DNA of 64,000 nucleotides from JASLCR01 sp964407405 (GCA_964407405.1 CAYOVH010000002.1:124001-188000); one strand, 5' to 3'; positions 25,123 through 33,323 are shown, counted from the first letter of the stretch. Notes: generated by a model not told the origin, from the letters alone. Made by a program: numbers and translations.

Positions 25123-26331
25123 TTAGCGGGCGCCAAACGCGCGCTCTAGGAGAGTTGGTTTTGTACCCGTCATTTGTATATTTTGAGTGTCACCGGCCGA
25201 GTCGGGTGCGGCTTTTGTAGTCGATGGGTCCGGACTAATCTGCTCGGCAAATACCAACAGACGACTCTGAGCTGTGCCAACCGGTGTGCAAGTTATCAGC
25301 GTAGCATATGGTTTTGCTGAACCAATTTGCAATGCCTTAACATCATTTGGTGCGACAACTTTTTTATGAGTAACGCTGTAAGTATAGCGCGTGCCTTCAT
25401 AGTTCAGATAAAATGTGTCGCCCTTGTTGAGCTGATCGAGCCTGGCAAAGATAAATTTTGCTTTACCGGTGTCGTAGAATTCACTTGAAGAATGTCCGGA
25501 GATGGGCACATTGCCGAGCTGGCCTGGCCGGCTGTTCGCTCCGGCGATGCCAAAGTACGCAGTACCGTTTGCCATAGCAGCCATTTGAGAATCGTAGTCG
25601 GGCCGTGCATTGTAGTCAACACCAATATCTATATTGAGCTTTGGGATGATGATTTTCGGCTCCTCGCTTACCTGCACCGATATAGTCGGGTCAGGAATGA
25701 GATTTGCCGGATTGATATTCCCTGGACTGGTATATGCTGCGACATTTGCAAAGATGATTGCGTTGTATTGCAAAAATACGAAAACGACTAAAACAGAGAG
25801 TGCCGAGATGAGAGGGATGAAGTGTTTTGATCGGCGTACCTTCTTGGCGTTATGCTGGATTTTTGAGAGGAGTTGCGAACGCATGTCGTAAAGGGCTTCA
25901 TCTTGTGTCATCGGCTCGTTTTCGCTTGCGTCGGCATCTATTTCTTTGACTTTTTGCACTTCTTCCTGAAGTTTGGCAGCATGCGCCTGATATGCCTGGT
26001 GGGTGGTATGCGCAGCATTGACATAATATCGCTCATAGTATTTCTGATAGTAATCTTGCCATGCGGTATGATAGTGCCGCCAGTCGGATGTTGTTTGTTC
26101 GGGAGTGGAATCGTTGTCAGCCAGTGTGCGGTGATAAGGATTTTGCGGTTCTTGCTTTGGAGTGGATGAGTCGTTTGAGTGATTTGCTGTAGCTTGCGCT
26201 TCATACACCTGGTTGATCTGCTCGCGCGTCATGTTGGCCACGGCATCGTGCGACTTCGAATAGTCGCGTGTTGGAGGTGTGACTTGCCCACGCGAATTGT
26301 CAGTCGGAACCGGTGTGTTGTTTGGCTGCAT
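25123..26331 (-). CDS. Sortase with long N-terminal cytoplasmic region
   Basis: 402 residues. About 170 residues of polar, Gln/Thr/His/Tyr-rich sequence precede one membrane helix (VLVVFVFLQYNAIIF). The sortase beta-barrel follows with catalytic His in VPISGHSSS, Cys in TLITCTPVG and Arg in AQSRLLVFAEQ. Sortases join surface proteins to cell-wall or pilin substrates. The unusually long N-terminal extension could bind partners. No LPxTG substrate lies next to it. Confidence 0.92.
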   Translation of the reverse strand: MQPNNTPVPTDNSRGQVTPPTRDYSKSHDAVANMTREQINQVYEAQATANHSNDSSTPKQEPQNPYHRTLADNDSTPEQTTSDWRHYHTAWQDYYQKYYERYYVNAAHTTHQAYQAHAAKLQEEVQKVKEIDADASENEPMTQDEALYDMRSQLLSKIQHNAKKVRRSKHFIPLISALSVLVVFVFLQYNAIIFANVAAYTSPGNINPANLIPDPTISVQVSEEPKIIIPKLNIDIGVDYNARPDYDSQMAAMANGTAYFGIAGANSRPGQLGNVPISGHSSSEFYDTGKAKFIFARLDQLNKGDTFYLNYEGTRYTYSVTHKKVVAPNDVKALQIGSAKPYATLITCTPVGTAQSRLLVFAEQISPDPSTTKAAPDSAGDTQNIQMTGTKPTLLERAFGAR

Positions 26332-26389
26332 CCTACCTGTAGATTCCTGTCTCTATCTATTGTACAATATGGGAGGTTGTTTTGAGTAG

Positions 26390-26477
26390 GCCGCGGTGGT
26401 GGAATTGGTAGACACGTTAGACTCAAAATCTGATGAGCATTATGCTCGTGCCGGTTCAAGTCCGGCCCGCGGTACCA
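26390..26477 (+). tRNA. tRNA-Leu (CAA)
   Basis: A class II tRNA with acceptor GCCGCGG/CCGCGGT (first pair G-U), anticodon arm TTAGA-CTCAAAA-TCTGA giving CAA, variable arm GAGCATTATGCTC, T arm CCGGTTCAAGTCCGG, and encoded CCA. 88 nt. A TACAAT at 26361-26366 may serve as its -10. Confidence 0.96.
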
Positions 26478-26515
26478 AAGTAAAACACCGGCTCAATGTC
26501 GGTGTTTTACTTTGG
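26475..26515 (+). terminator. Long hairpin at the 3' end of tRNA-Leu
   Basis: A 16-bp perfect stem CCAAAGTAAAACACCG (26475-26490)/CGGTGTTTTACTTTGG (26500-26515). It overlaps the tRNA CCA, so the precursor 3' end is locked in a hairpin. There is no clean T tract after it, only the T-rich arm itself. Confidence 0.6.
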
Positions 26516-26531
26516 TATTGGTAGTTGAGAC

Positions 26532-26576
26532 TTGCACTCGCATCAGCGAGCGAAAGCGAGCCAGATGCAAGTGCGA
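26532..26576 (+). repeat. Imperfect inverted repeat in tRNA-Leu/GRDP spacer
   Basis: GCACTCGCATC (26534-26544) pairs with GATGCAAGTGC (26564-26574) with one mismatch. The loop contains two copies of GCGAGC separated by GAAA. The rest of the 26516-26709 spacer holds only the promoter region of the next gene. Confidence 0.5.
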
Positions 26577-26709
26577 TAGCAAGGAGCAAGGAAAGAAAGC
26601 TAACCCACACTGCTTGACATTAGATGGTATGTATGTCACATTAATACGTAGCTCAGGTGATTTCTGTCTCTAAGCTAGTCCCGTAACAACGAGTAGAAAG
26701 GATCTGTTA

Positions 26710-27264
26710 ATGCCCAACGCATTGGCAGTCAATACCGAGGAAAGGCTCCGTCGCATCGACGAGCTGGACCTCGGTCCGATCGCCTTCAAGCTGGTTCACC
26801 CTGAACCGGACGTCGAAGGCATGAGCATCGCCGAAGCGGAGCGGGCGGTCATGAAGTACCGTCGGTTCCTCAAGCTGATCGCGATGTACCCCGATCAGGC
26901 CATCGTCCCCTCCAAGGAGATCGACGAGGTCTGGCACACGCACATCCTCGATACCCTCAAGTACCCCGAGGACTGCGAGCGAGCCTTCGGGTTCTTCCTG
27001 CACCACTTCCCGTACCTCGGGATGCGTGGTGAGGACGACAAGCAGGGCTGGACGGAGAGCTTCAAGGCAACGTGTGACCTCTACAGGGAGCACTTCGGCG
27101 AGGAGCTGCAGACTGCAAGTGGTCCGTGCAACACGGGTCCATCATGTAGCGGTGGCTCCTCCGAGATGCACGAAAGCCAGCTCCCGGCTGGAACGTGCTC
27201 GGGGCCGTGCGGCGGGCCTGATGGCGGCTTCATGCCCAGGCCCAGCCTGAGCATCGCTAGCTAG
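26710..27264 (+). CDS. GRDP-like (glycine-rich domain protein-like) protein
   Basis: 184 residues. Residues ~25-115 match the GRDP-like family pattern: MKYRRFLKLIAMYPDQAIVP, then EVWHTHILDT and YPEDCERAFGFFLHHFPYLG. The tail (~125-184) is Gly/Ser/Cys-rich with five cysteines. Function of this family in bacteria is unknown. GC is visibly higher than in neighbours and codons favour C/G endings, a sign of different origin. TTGACA near 26612-26617 and CACATT 17 nt later may be the promoter. The Shine-Dalgarno is AAAGGA. Confidence 0.75.
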   Translation: MPNALAVNTEERLRRIDELDLGPIAFKLVHPEPDVEGMSIAEAERAVMKYRRFLKLIAMYPDQAIVPSKEIDEVWHTHILDTLKYPEDCERAFGFFLHHFPYLGMRGEDDKQGWTESFKATCDLYREHFGEELQTASGPCNTGPSCSGGSSEMHESQLPAGTCSGPCGGPDGGFMPRPSLSIAS

Positions 27265-27277
27265 CTCGTTCGGGGTC

Positions 27278-27321
27278 GTTCCGGGGCTTCTCTCTCACTG
27301 CGAGATGAGAAGCCCCGGAAC
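27278..27321 (+). terminator. Terminator-like hairpin after the GRDP-like gene
   Basis: A 15-bp perfect stem GTTCCGGGGCTTCTC (27278-27292)/GAGAAGCCCCGGAAC (27307-27321). The T tract is absent (ACTCAAAC follows). Confidence 0.6.
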
Positions 27322-27378
27322 ACTCAAACATATTAGACCATTTTAAGTATTTTATCGTGTAAGCTGGAGGGTAAGTCA

Positions 27379-28209
27379 TTGCAAGTAGATCCTATTGCAG
27401 AACTCAAAGAACTTGTAGATAACGTTCAGATATCGGAATTCCCCCAGGGCTTCAAGATTTCGTCGGAGATATCTAATTTTAGATTTACTTACACATCCGA
27501 AGATAAAGCTATTTCAGGCTTCTTGTCACTCCCAAAAACATTTTCAAAGCAACTTCCCGTCATAATTTACAATCGCGGCGGGTCATTTAATTTTGGACTG
27601 GTAAATGATAATTTTCTACACACGTTCTTATCGAAACTGGCCAGTTGGGGCTACCTGGTCATAGGAACACAATATCCGGGCAATGAGCAGAGTGAAGGTG
27701 TCGAGGAATTCGGCGGCATCTCTGACATACGCAGCGTGTTGGATCTCAAAAATATTATCGACCAGCTAAGCTTCGCCGATGAACAAAGAATCGGTATGCT
27801 TGGGCATAGCCGAGGGGGCATGATGACATACCTCTGCCTAAAACAAGTGGGCTGGATAAGGACTGCGCTAACAATAGGTGGACTGTCGAATCTTGAAAGT
27901 ACCGTAGCTTTCCGTCCAGAAATGGATAGTGTCTACAAAGATGCCTTCGGATCCACAGAATCCGGCAAAAGAAATCGGTCAGCTATCAATTGGGTAGACG
28001 AATTGGATAAGACAGTACCGTTGTGTATCATGCACGGCGCGTCTGATGCTCGAGTTCTGCCCAGGGATTCTATCGAGCTAGCACAAGGACTGGATGAGAT
28101 CCAATACAAATATGCACTTCATATAGTAGAAGGCGGAAACCACTATTTAACAAATAGACCGCATGTCTCGGACATAATAATAAAAGATTGGTTCGTCAGT
28201 AACCTATAA
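27379..28209 (+). CDS. Alpha/beta hydrolase, prolyl-oligopeptidase/dienelactone type
   Basis: 276 residues with a complete triad: oxyanion region PVIIYNRGGS, nucleophile elbow IGMLGHSRGGMM, acid in MHGASDARVLP and histidine in VEGGNHYLTN. It starts at TTG 27379 after GGAGGG, 7 nt away. It is markedly more AT-rich than both neighbours and uses A/T-ending codons, so recent acquisition is likely. There is no signal peptide. Substrate unknown (peptide or ester). Confidence 0.85.
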   Translation: MQVDPIAELKELVDNVQISEFPQGFKISSEISNFRFTYTSEDKAISGFLSLPKTFSKQLPVIIYNRGGSFNFGLVNDNFLHTFLSKLASWGYLVIGTQYPGNEQSEGVEEFGGISDIRSVLDLKNIIDQLSFADEQRIGMLGHSRGGMMTYLCLKQVGWIRTALTIGGLSNLESTVAFRPEMDSVYKDAFGSTESGKRNRSAINWVDELDKTVPLCIMHGASDARVLPRDSIELAQGLDEIQYKYALHIVEGGNHYLTNRPHVSDIIIKDWFVSNL

Positions 28210-28288
28210 CACGAATCTTTCAACTTGAGGTCAGTACAGTTCTAATATCGTCGAGAACGGTGCACCAAGTGGTTTGATGTTTTGGACC

Positions 28289-29206
28289 CTACACGGCTAT
28301 GGCGGCTTCGTGCAGTTTCTGGATTATTTCTCGTGCCGGGTGTCGCGGAAGTTCGGTTGCTTGAGCCCGTTCGGCAACTTGATCGCAGAAGACTTGATAG
28401 ATGACTTGTCGCACCGCATTGAGCTTTGCCTCTTCTGCTTTGCTGAGTCCAGGTGCTCCCACGTTTTGTCGTACAAGCAGACGAGAGATAGATAGATCCT
28501 GATTGTCGAAATCAGAAGCCGAGATAACTACTAAGTGAGGTCGTTGTCGTTTCTCTTTTATGGCGTCTCCTGTGCTTGATTTAATTGAGATCGGTGTTTT
28601 GTATCCTTTCCCATTTTGAGCCATATAGTATGCATCAAGATCGGTGCCACGAAGCATGTCGTCCTCAAGACTGGCTGGCATTACGATGAATTGACCATCT
28701 TGACGGTAGTTAAGCAGGGCCGTTGCTGTAGCCTCTTGGATAGCACCGCGTATACGTTCTATATCGTGGGGCCTCTCATTGGCTGAGAATATGGGCAGTA
28801 CTTCATTCAAAAATATTTCGATTGGCTCAATCGATCGGCTCTCTGTGCCGTCAGCCAGCCTTTCTCGTGTTTTCTGCGTGCGCCTCGTATTGGCACCAAA
28901 TAAGATTGGCATCAAGATTCTCTCAATGGCAAATCTACTAGTGGAGAGTAACCGATTAAAATCAGTGAAATTGGCCCCGTGATCTTTGGATACGGCCCCA
29001 AGTGCTTCTGCGGCCGCTTTGTCAACCGATTTCAGAACTCCTACCATATCATCCAGGTTTGTTAGCTCTAAGCACTGCTGCTGGGCGTATTTAATCTGGT
29101 TATCAAGCTCTATCGTCATTTGACGGATTTTGTTTCCGTCATGAACAGCCTCCTCGTAGAGGGGGCGAACAGCTTCATATATCCTCGGGGTCTTACGGAC
29201 AGGCAT
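28289..29206 (-). CDS. Hypothetical protein, 305 aa, possible nuclease-like core
   Basis: Residues 1-165 are helical. The middle contains DLDAYYMAQNGKGYKTPISI followed by KSSTGD, which resembles the D...(D/E)xK arrangement of PD-(D/E)XK nucleases but with Ser in place of the second acidic residue. I rate that as a weak resemblance. TTGCAG-16-TATAAT lies 6 nt before the ATG (leaderless). There is no methylase or toxin partner beside it. Confidence 0.6.
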   Translation of the reverse strand: MPVRKTPRIYEAVRPLYEEAVHDGNKIRQMTIELDNQIKYAQQQCLELTNLDDMVGVLKSVDKAAAEALGAVSKDHGANFTDFNRLLSTSRFAIERILMPILFGANTRRTQKTRERLADGTESRSIEPIEIFLNEVLPIFSANERPHDIERIRGAIQEATATALLNYRQDGQFIVMPASLEDDMLRGTDLDAYYMAQNGKGYKTPISIKSSTGDAIKEKRQRPHLVVISASDFDNQDLSISRLLVRQNVGAPGLSKAEEAKLNAVRQVIYQVFCDQVAERAQATELPRHPAREIIQKLHEAAIAV

Positions 29207-29229
29207 GATGTGATTATATCATAATTTAA

Positions 29230-30018
29230 CTATTCTGCAATGCTCGAAACTACTGCCTCAAAAGACTGCGTCGGATTCCATAACCAATAAGTTGCTGCCC
29301 TAGTAGCGACACTGCCCCGCCAGATGGCCATTGGCTGGCTCCATTCTTGGGTGACAATATCTCCGCTAGAGGCAATGATGAGAGTATCTTTATGGAGCGT
29401 GACAATGGTACATGGATATGTAATGGTAAATTTGTGTAGGGCTTCGACGAGCTGGAGCAACTGCATAGAAAATGTCAGCACTTTCGGGTAATAAACGTTT
29501 TGAAATAATTTTTGTACTTGGGCAAAGCTGGCGACGATCAGAGTATCGGGCCGCTCTACCAGCAATTTGGAACTGTTTTTGACGAGATCTATCGCGTCTC
29601 GTGTGATGGTGAGGTGGCCAGTGTATTTTTGCAAAAAATATTCGTATAGTACGGCGGTCTCAGAGTTGCGGCTGGCATCGCCGACTAGTAATGCGCCATC
29701 TGCCCATATGCTGGCTGTGAGAAGTTCTGGCAAGGCGTCATTGCTGAGGCTGCCAGATTGATTGCATGGTGCGAAGATAATGTCAGTCAAGGTTTTTGGC
29801 ACTGTGTGTTTGAGGCAATCGGGCAAAAGGACGCGGACTTTGCCTGCGCCGACTGCCTTTGCCGTTTCGTAGCCTTCGGCCACGGCCACAAAGCCAAGCT
29901 TGTTGCCACCCATAATTAGCAATTTGCCTGCCTGATCTTTGCGCTCCGGCTTATTCCATTCGATATCCGGAAATAGAGGCTGTGCGGCAGTTTGTTTTCG
30001 CCAGTACGAGAGGTCCAT
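29230..30018 (-). CDS. Ribokinase-fold protein, NAD(P)HX dehydratase-like
   Basis: 262 residues. The opening KAGKLLIMGG-type strand and GFVAVAEGYETAKAVGAGKV followed by VRVLLPD match the start of the ADP/ATP-dependent NAD(P)H-hydrate dehydratase (NnrD) family. The substrate-binding and GxGD-like parts are weak (WADGALLVGDAS), so it may be a divergent relative. ATG 30018 overlaps the stop of the upstream kinase gene as TAATG, so translation is coupled. Confidence 0.65.
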   Translation of the reverse strand: MDLSYWRKQTAAQPLFPDIEWNKPERKDQAGKLLIMGGNKLGFVAVAEGYETAKAVGAGKVRVLLPDCLKHTVPKTLTDIIFAPCNQSGSLSNDALPELLTASIWADGALLVGDASRNSETAVLYEYFLQKYTGHLTITRDAIDLVKNSSKLLVERPDTLIVASFAQVQKLFQNVYYPKVLTFSMQLLQLVEALHKFTITYPCTIVTLHKDTLIIASSGDIVTQEWSQPMAIWRGSVATRAATYWLWNPTQSFEAVVSSIAE

Positions 30019-30650
30019 TAGTTCCACATGCCTTTCTTGATGAGGTTCAGGATGGTTTGCGGCTCGGTCGGGATGGTGGCGCGTGGTGGTTGATTGGTGA
30101 CGATGTCGATGAGTTTTTTTGCTGTTTGTGCAACCTGATCAGGAGCATTCTCAAGCCAGTAGGTTTCGGGATCTTGGAGTGACCATTCGATGGAAAGTTT
30201 TGCCTCTTTCAGGCGCTTCTCGGCCTCCTCATTTGCTTGTGGGTAGCGACTCAAGAACCAATTGCGCCACTGGTCAGGACGGGCGGTCAGGCTGATGGTG
30301 ATGGTGTTCTCGAAGGGCAGCTCTCTGAGTTCATCAACAACATTCGCCAGCGTATCAAGCAGGTTGTAGTGCGCCGGATAATCTCTGGCTTCACTGCCGT
30401 AGATATGGCCTGTCGTCGGAAAAACGGCGTATTGTACGAGCTCGTTTTTTTCGATTTTTTGTATGGCTTCCTCTTTTGAAAAATAGCGGTACATACCCGC
30501 CTCGTCATTTGGTCGTGGCGCCCGTGTGGTAAACCCACTGACACGTCCAAAATCAGCTCGCTTCCGGACAACTTCATTCATCAGTGTCGATTTACCAATA
30601 GCACTGGGACCAACGATCATAACGAGAGTTTTGTCTTGCAAGGAGTCCAT
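30018..30650 (-). CDS. Guanylate-kinase-like P-loop protein
   Basis: 210 residues. P-loop MIVGPSAIGKSTLMNEV, then FTTRAPRPNDEAGMYRYFS, the GMP-binding region typical of guanylate kinases (S-R-T-R-P-R-x-x-E), and a helical C-terminal part. True GMK would phosphorylate GMP to GDP. Divergence in the lid leaves open another substrate. It is followed by the coupled NnrD-like gene and preceded by xth, one base away from xth's stop. Confidence 0.78.
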   Translation of the reverse strand: MDSLQDKTLVMIVGPSAIGKSTLMNEVVRKRADFGRVSGFTTRAPRPNDEAGMYRYFSKEEAIQKIEKNELVQYAVFPTTGHIYGSEARDYPAHYNLLDTLANVVDELRELPFENTITISLTARPDQWRNWFLSRYPQANEEAEKRLKEAKLSIEWSLQDPETYWLENAPDQVAQTAKKLIDIVTNQPPRATIPTEPQTILNLIKKGMWN

Positions 30651-30651
30651 A

Positions 30652-31449
30652 TCAATCTATTTCAATACTTACCGGGCAATGGTCGCTACCCATCTGAGAG
30701 GCATGGATTTGCGGATTTTTAATACGCGAGACAATATCTTTTGAAGCCAGCCAGTAGTCAATGCGCCAGCCAACATTGCGAGCTCGGGCATTTGCCCAGT
30801 GTGTCCACCAGCTGTAGGCATCAGTTTTGTCGGGGTTTGCAGCACGGAAGGTGTCAACAAAGCCGGCCTTCTCGAAATTGTCAAAGCCCTCACGTTCTTC
30901 ATTGGTGAAACCGTGCTTGCCGACATTCGCCTTTGGATTGGCCAGATCAATTTCGTTATGCGCGACATTGAGATCACCGCAAAATAGCACAGGTTTGGTT
31001 TTTTCGAGCTCTTTGACATGAGCGAGAAATGCCGGATCCCATTGCTTGTAGCGGAGGTCTAGGCGACTCAGGTCACCCTTAGAGTTAGGAGTGTAGACGG
31101 TGACGATCCAAAAATCATCAAACTCGGCAGAGATCACCCTGCCCTCTTTTGTCGGGTCGCCATAGCCATCAGATGTAAGGCCGAATTTTTCGGCGATGGC
31201 ATCGGCAAAGCCGTTTATGACACTAAGCGGCTTTACTTTGCTAAAAATAGCGGTGCCGCTGTAGCCGGCCTTCTCGGCACTATTCCAGTATTCTTCGTAT
31301 TCCGGCAGATCGATTTCGGCTTGGCCTTGCTTTGCTTTGGTCTCCTGCAGGCACAGAATATCCGGCTGCTCACGGGTAATAAATTCTTGAAAAGCACCTT
31401 TTTTGATGACGGCACGAATACCATTGACGTTCCATGAGTAGAGCTTCAT
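30652..31449 (-). CDS. xth: Exodeoxyribonuclease III
   Basis: An AP endonuclease of base-excision repair, 265 residues. Motifs: MKLYSWNVNGIRAVIKKG, ILCLQETKAKQ with the metal-binding Glu, CGDLNVAHNEIDL, WWTHWANARARNVGWRIDY, and SDHCPVSIEID with the catalytic Asp-His. Start 31449 is set by homology and by TATACT 6 nt upstream (leaderless). The longer frame upstream crosses a divergent gene. Confidence 0.96.
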   Translation of the reverse strand: MKLYSWNVNGIRAVIKKGAFQEFITREQPDILCLQETKAKQGQAEIDLPEYEEYWNSAEKAGYSGTAIFSKVKPLSVINGFADAIAEKFGLTSDGYGDPTKEGRVISAEFDDFWIVTVYTPNSKGDLSRLDLRYKQWDPAFLAHVKELEKTKPVLFCGDLNVAHNEIDLANPKANVGKHGFTNEEREGFDNFEKAGFVDTFRAANPDKTDAYSWWTHWANARARNVGWRIDYWLASKDIVSRIKNPQIHASQMGSDHCPVSIEID

Positions 31450-31468
31450 GTATCTAGTATACGTGAAC

Positions 31469-31497
31469 TTGTGGCATAAGTTGTATAATGATATAAT
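31469..31497 (+). promoter_or_regulatory. Promoter of the 31531-31959 gene
   Basis: TTGTGG (31469-31474), 17 nt, TATAAT (31492-31497). It is divergent from and adjacent to the xth -10 box (31456-31461). The leader has CCTT (31513-31516) able to pair with the weak Shine-Dalgarno AAGG (31523-31526). Confidence 0.75.
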
Positions 31498-31530
31498 ATT
31501 AGAGTTCGTATTCCTTGGACGTAAGGCAAA

Positions 31531-31959
31531 ATGATGAACATTGTTAGCGAGTCTGAGCAGATTTTTGCTTGGGCGAAAGACCGTCGCCGTCTCAACGAGC
31601 GCCGGCGGCGCGCTGAGACGGCACCGCGACGGACACTCCTTCTCGAAGGCAGTGCCGAGATGGTGCTCGACGCCATCCGGTACTATCAGGCGCCAGTACT
31701 GCTTCCGAGCGGTCCCACAGGCGTGCGGCTTCATTTCGCTCGTTTGGCGGGTCAGGAGGCCCGTTGGGACGTGCTGGGCGGCGTGACGTTGTGGCGCTGT
31801 GGAGAGTGGTTTGTTTTGCAGTCGCATGTTGACCTGACAAATCAGCTCAAGCTGTCATTTGACGGAAACGTCGTGAAGCGAATTCGCAATACGGTCAGTG
31901 CGCCACGGGTTGTGGAGCGTCGCAACAATCCCAGTCCCAGAGGTTTTCGTTTGGCCTGA
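31531..31959 (+). CDS. Orphan basic protein, 142 aa, unknown
   Basis: An Arg-rich protein with a run of basic residues near positions 18-34 and at the C terminus, and a hydrophobic strand-rich core in between (LLPSGPTGVRLHFARL, VLGGVTLWRCGEWFVLQ). The basic ends suggest nucleic-acid or ribosome contact; that is inference. Start may be 31531 or the next ATG at 31534, which is better spaced (7 nt) from AAGG. GC is higher than in neighbours. Confidence 0.6.
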   Translation: MMNIVSESEQIFAWAKDRRRLNERRRRAETAPRRTLLLEGSAEMVLDAIRYYQAPVLLPSGPTGVRLHFARLAGQEARWDVLGGVTLWRCGEWFVLQSHVDLTNQLKLSFDGNVVKRIRNTVSAPRVVERRNNPSPRGFRLA

Positions 31960-31965
31960 GAAAGC

Positions 31966-32016
31966 CAAATGACGAACGTGCCCCTCTTCCGCTTTGGAGG
32001 AGGGGCTAGTCATTTG
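31966..32016. terminator. Bidirectional terminator between the orphan gene and smpB
   Basis: An outer stem CAAATGAC (31966-31973)/GTCATTTG (32009-32016) and an inner 11-bp stem GCCCCTCTTCC (31980-31990)/GGAGGAGGGGC (31996-32006) with one wobble. Confidence 0.65.
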
Positions 32017-32026
32017 AGGCCTATAT

Positions 32027-32494
32027 TTATCTCAACATGCGCTTGGCGTCTCGGTCTTGATCGCGGCGCTTGATAGTCTCGCGTTTGTCATAGCGTTTTT
32101 TGCCTTTTCCGAGAGCTATGACGACTTTCAGGTAGCGGCCAGAGGTCACGAGCTTTACTGGGACGATACTCATACCAGCGGCTTTGCTGGCCGTGAAGGA
32201 GTCGATCTGGCGGCGTGATGCGAGCAATTTGCGTGGCCGGGAGTCAACAGTGCGAGAATTCTGACCTTTTTCATTTAGCTTCAATGAGAATGACGCGTTG
32301 TTGAGCCAGAGTTCACCGTCTTTGAGACTGACAAATGAGCCTTTGAGCTGGACATGGCCGTCACGAGCGGCGCGGACTTCCGGCCCGGTAAGCACAAGGC
32401 CAGCCACGATCTCATCGCCAAGTTCATAGTCGTAGCGGGCACGGCGATTAACGACCGAACCTGATGATGATTTTGTACGCGACTTTTTTGCCAT
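32027..32494 (-). CDS. smpB: SsrA-binding protein SmpB
   Basis: SmpB binds tmRNA for rescue of stalled ribosomes. 155 residues: VNRRARYDYELGDEIVAGLV, TGPEVRAARDGHVQLKGSFV, LWLNNASFSL, and the basic tail ending KRRDQDRDAKRMLR. Start 32494 is set by the family. TACAAT lies 9 nt upstream, so the leader is very short. The tmRNA gene itself was not found in the window. Confidence 0.96.
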   Translation of the reverse strand: MAKKSRTKSSSGSVVNRRARYDYELGDEIVAGLVLTGPEVRAARDGHVQLKGSFVSLKDGELWLNNASFSLKLNEKGQNSRTVDSRPRKLLASRRQIDSFTASKAAGMSIVPVKLVTSGRYLKVVIALGKGKKRYDKRETIKRRDQDRDAKRMLR

Positions 32495-32523
32495 GATAAG
32501 TCTATTGTAACAGATGCAGTAGA

Positions 32524-32553
32524 TTGACTTAGTATCATACGATGTGGTATAAT
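32524..32553 (+). promoter_or_regulatory. Promoter of the 32619-33323 gene
   Basis: TTGACT (32524-32529), 18 nt, TATAAT (32548-32553). The leader can form GGGGC-acatc-GCCCC (32581-32595) or, using the same C residues, CCTT (32594-32597) with AAGG (32605-32608) of the binding site. These are mutually exclusive pairings. Confidence 0.7.
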
Positions 32554-32618
32554 ATGGCAAGATAGTGTCTTGCCGATCGCGGGGCACATCGCCCCTTGTC
32601 AGAGAAGGTTGGAAAACC

Positions 32619-33323
32619 ATGGAACCATTGTTTGAGGCTTGGCGAGGTCGTCTCATGCAAGCGGGGTTGTACTTGCTGGCCCTGATGGCCGCTGCTGTGC
32701 TCTTCTTTTGGGGCGTGCTTGCTGTGCTCGAAGGCTGGGTGTGGGTGCTTCCACTTGCTGTCTGGGTGGTGTTGCCGCTCTCGATGGCCATCTTGCGCAT
32801 GAGTTGGGAGGCCCCATTTAGGGTGACGCGCGACTTCATTACACCATCGGTGATGTCTAGCGCAATCGTGATTGGCGGCTTTGTGTTTCTCCCGTTTGCC
32901 CTATTTCTTGCGGGCATGGGGTGGCGCGACTCGCACGGCGCCATGGCTGGATCGCCAGAGTTTTTCTTTGGCAGCCTAGCCTTTGGCTACGTGGTGGCGC
33001 TCTGCTTTGCTGTGCTTGGTAATACTCGCTACATAGAAGCGGGCATTCCGACGGCTCGCTTTGGCCCGGCCAAGGTATGGCGGGACTGGGCGGCAACGCC
33101 TGGGCTGACAGCCTTGTTCACCTGGGTTTTGTTGCCACAAGCCGGTAGTGAGAACGTCCTTACGACGGGTGCATTTGTATTCGTCTTGCTATTCGGGCTG
33201 CTTGTGGTGTTCGGGCTACGCTTTCCGGTAGTCCTGTGGAGACGGGATCCCGAATGGGATGTTCAGAAGTTCTGCGTACCGGAGTCGGCCGCATTTCTCC
33301 GCGGACCCAGAATGCGTAGTTAG
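32619..33323 (+). CDS. Multi-pass membrane protein, 234 aa, unknown
   Basis: About six transmembrane helices spread over residues 12-205, short loops, and a polar C-terminal tail with a single Cys. Start 32619 follows AGAAGG by 10 nt. GC and G/C-ending codon use are above the neighbouring housekeeping genes. It has its own promoter; no clear terminator was found in the 118-bp spacer after it. No transporter signature recognised. Confidence 0.65.
   Translation: MEPLFEAWRGRLMQAGLYLLALMAAAVLFFWGVLAVLEGWVWVLPLAVWVVLPLSMAILRMSWEAPFRVTRDFITPSVMSSAIVIGGFVFLPFALFLAGMGWRDSHGAMAGSPEFFFGSLAFGYVVALCFAVLGNTRYIEAGIPTARFGPAKVWRDWAATPGLTALFTWVLLPQAGSENVLTTGAFVFVLLFGLLVVFGLRFPVVLWRRDPEWDVQKFCVPESAAFLRGPRMRS

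Noticed and set aside
26390..27321. Integrative element attached to tRNA-Leu
   Set aside because: No integrase and no repeated tRNA 3' end were found within the window, so only the GC shift supports transfer.
30652..31827. 391-aa version of exonuclease III
   Set aside because: The extra N-terminal part runs through a divergent gene; family start and the -10 box both place the start at 31449.
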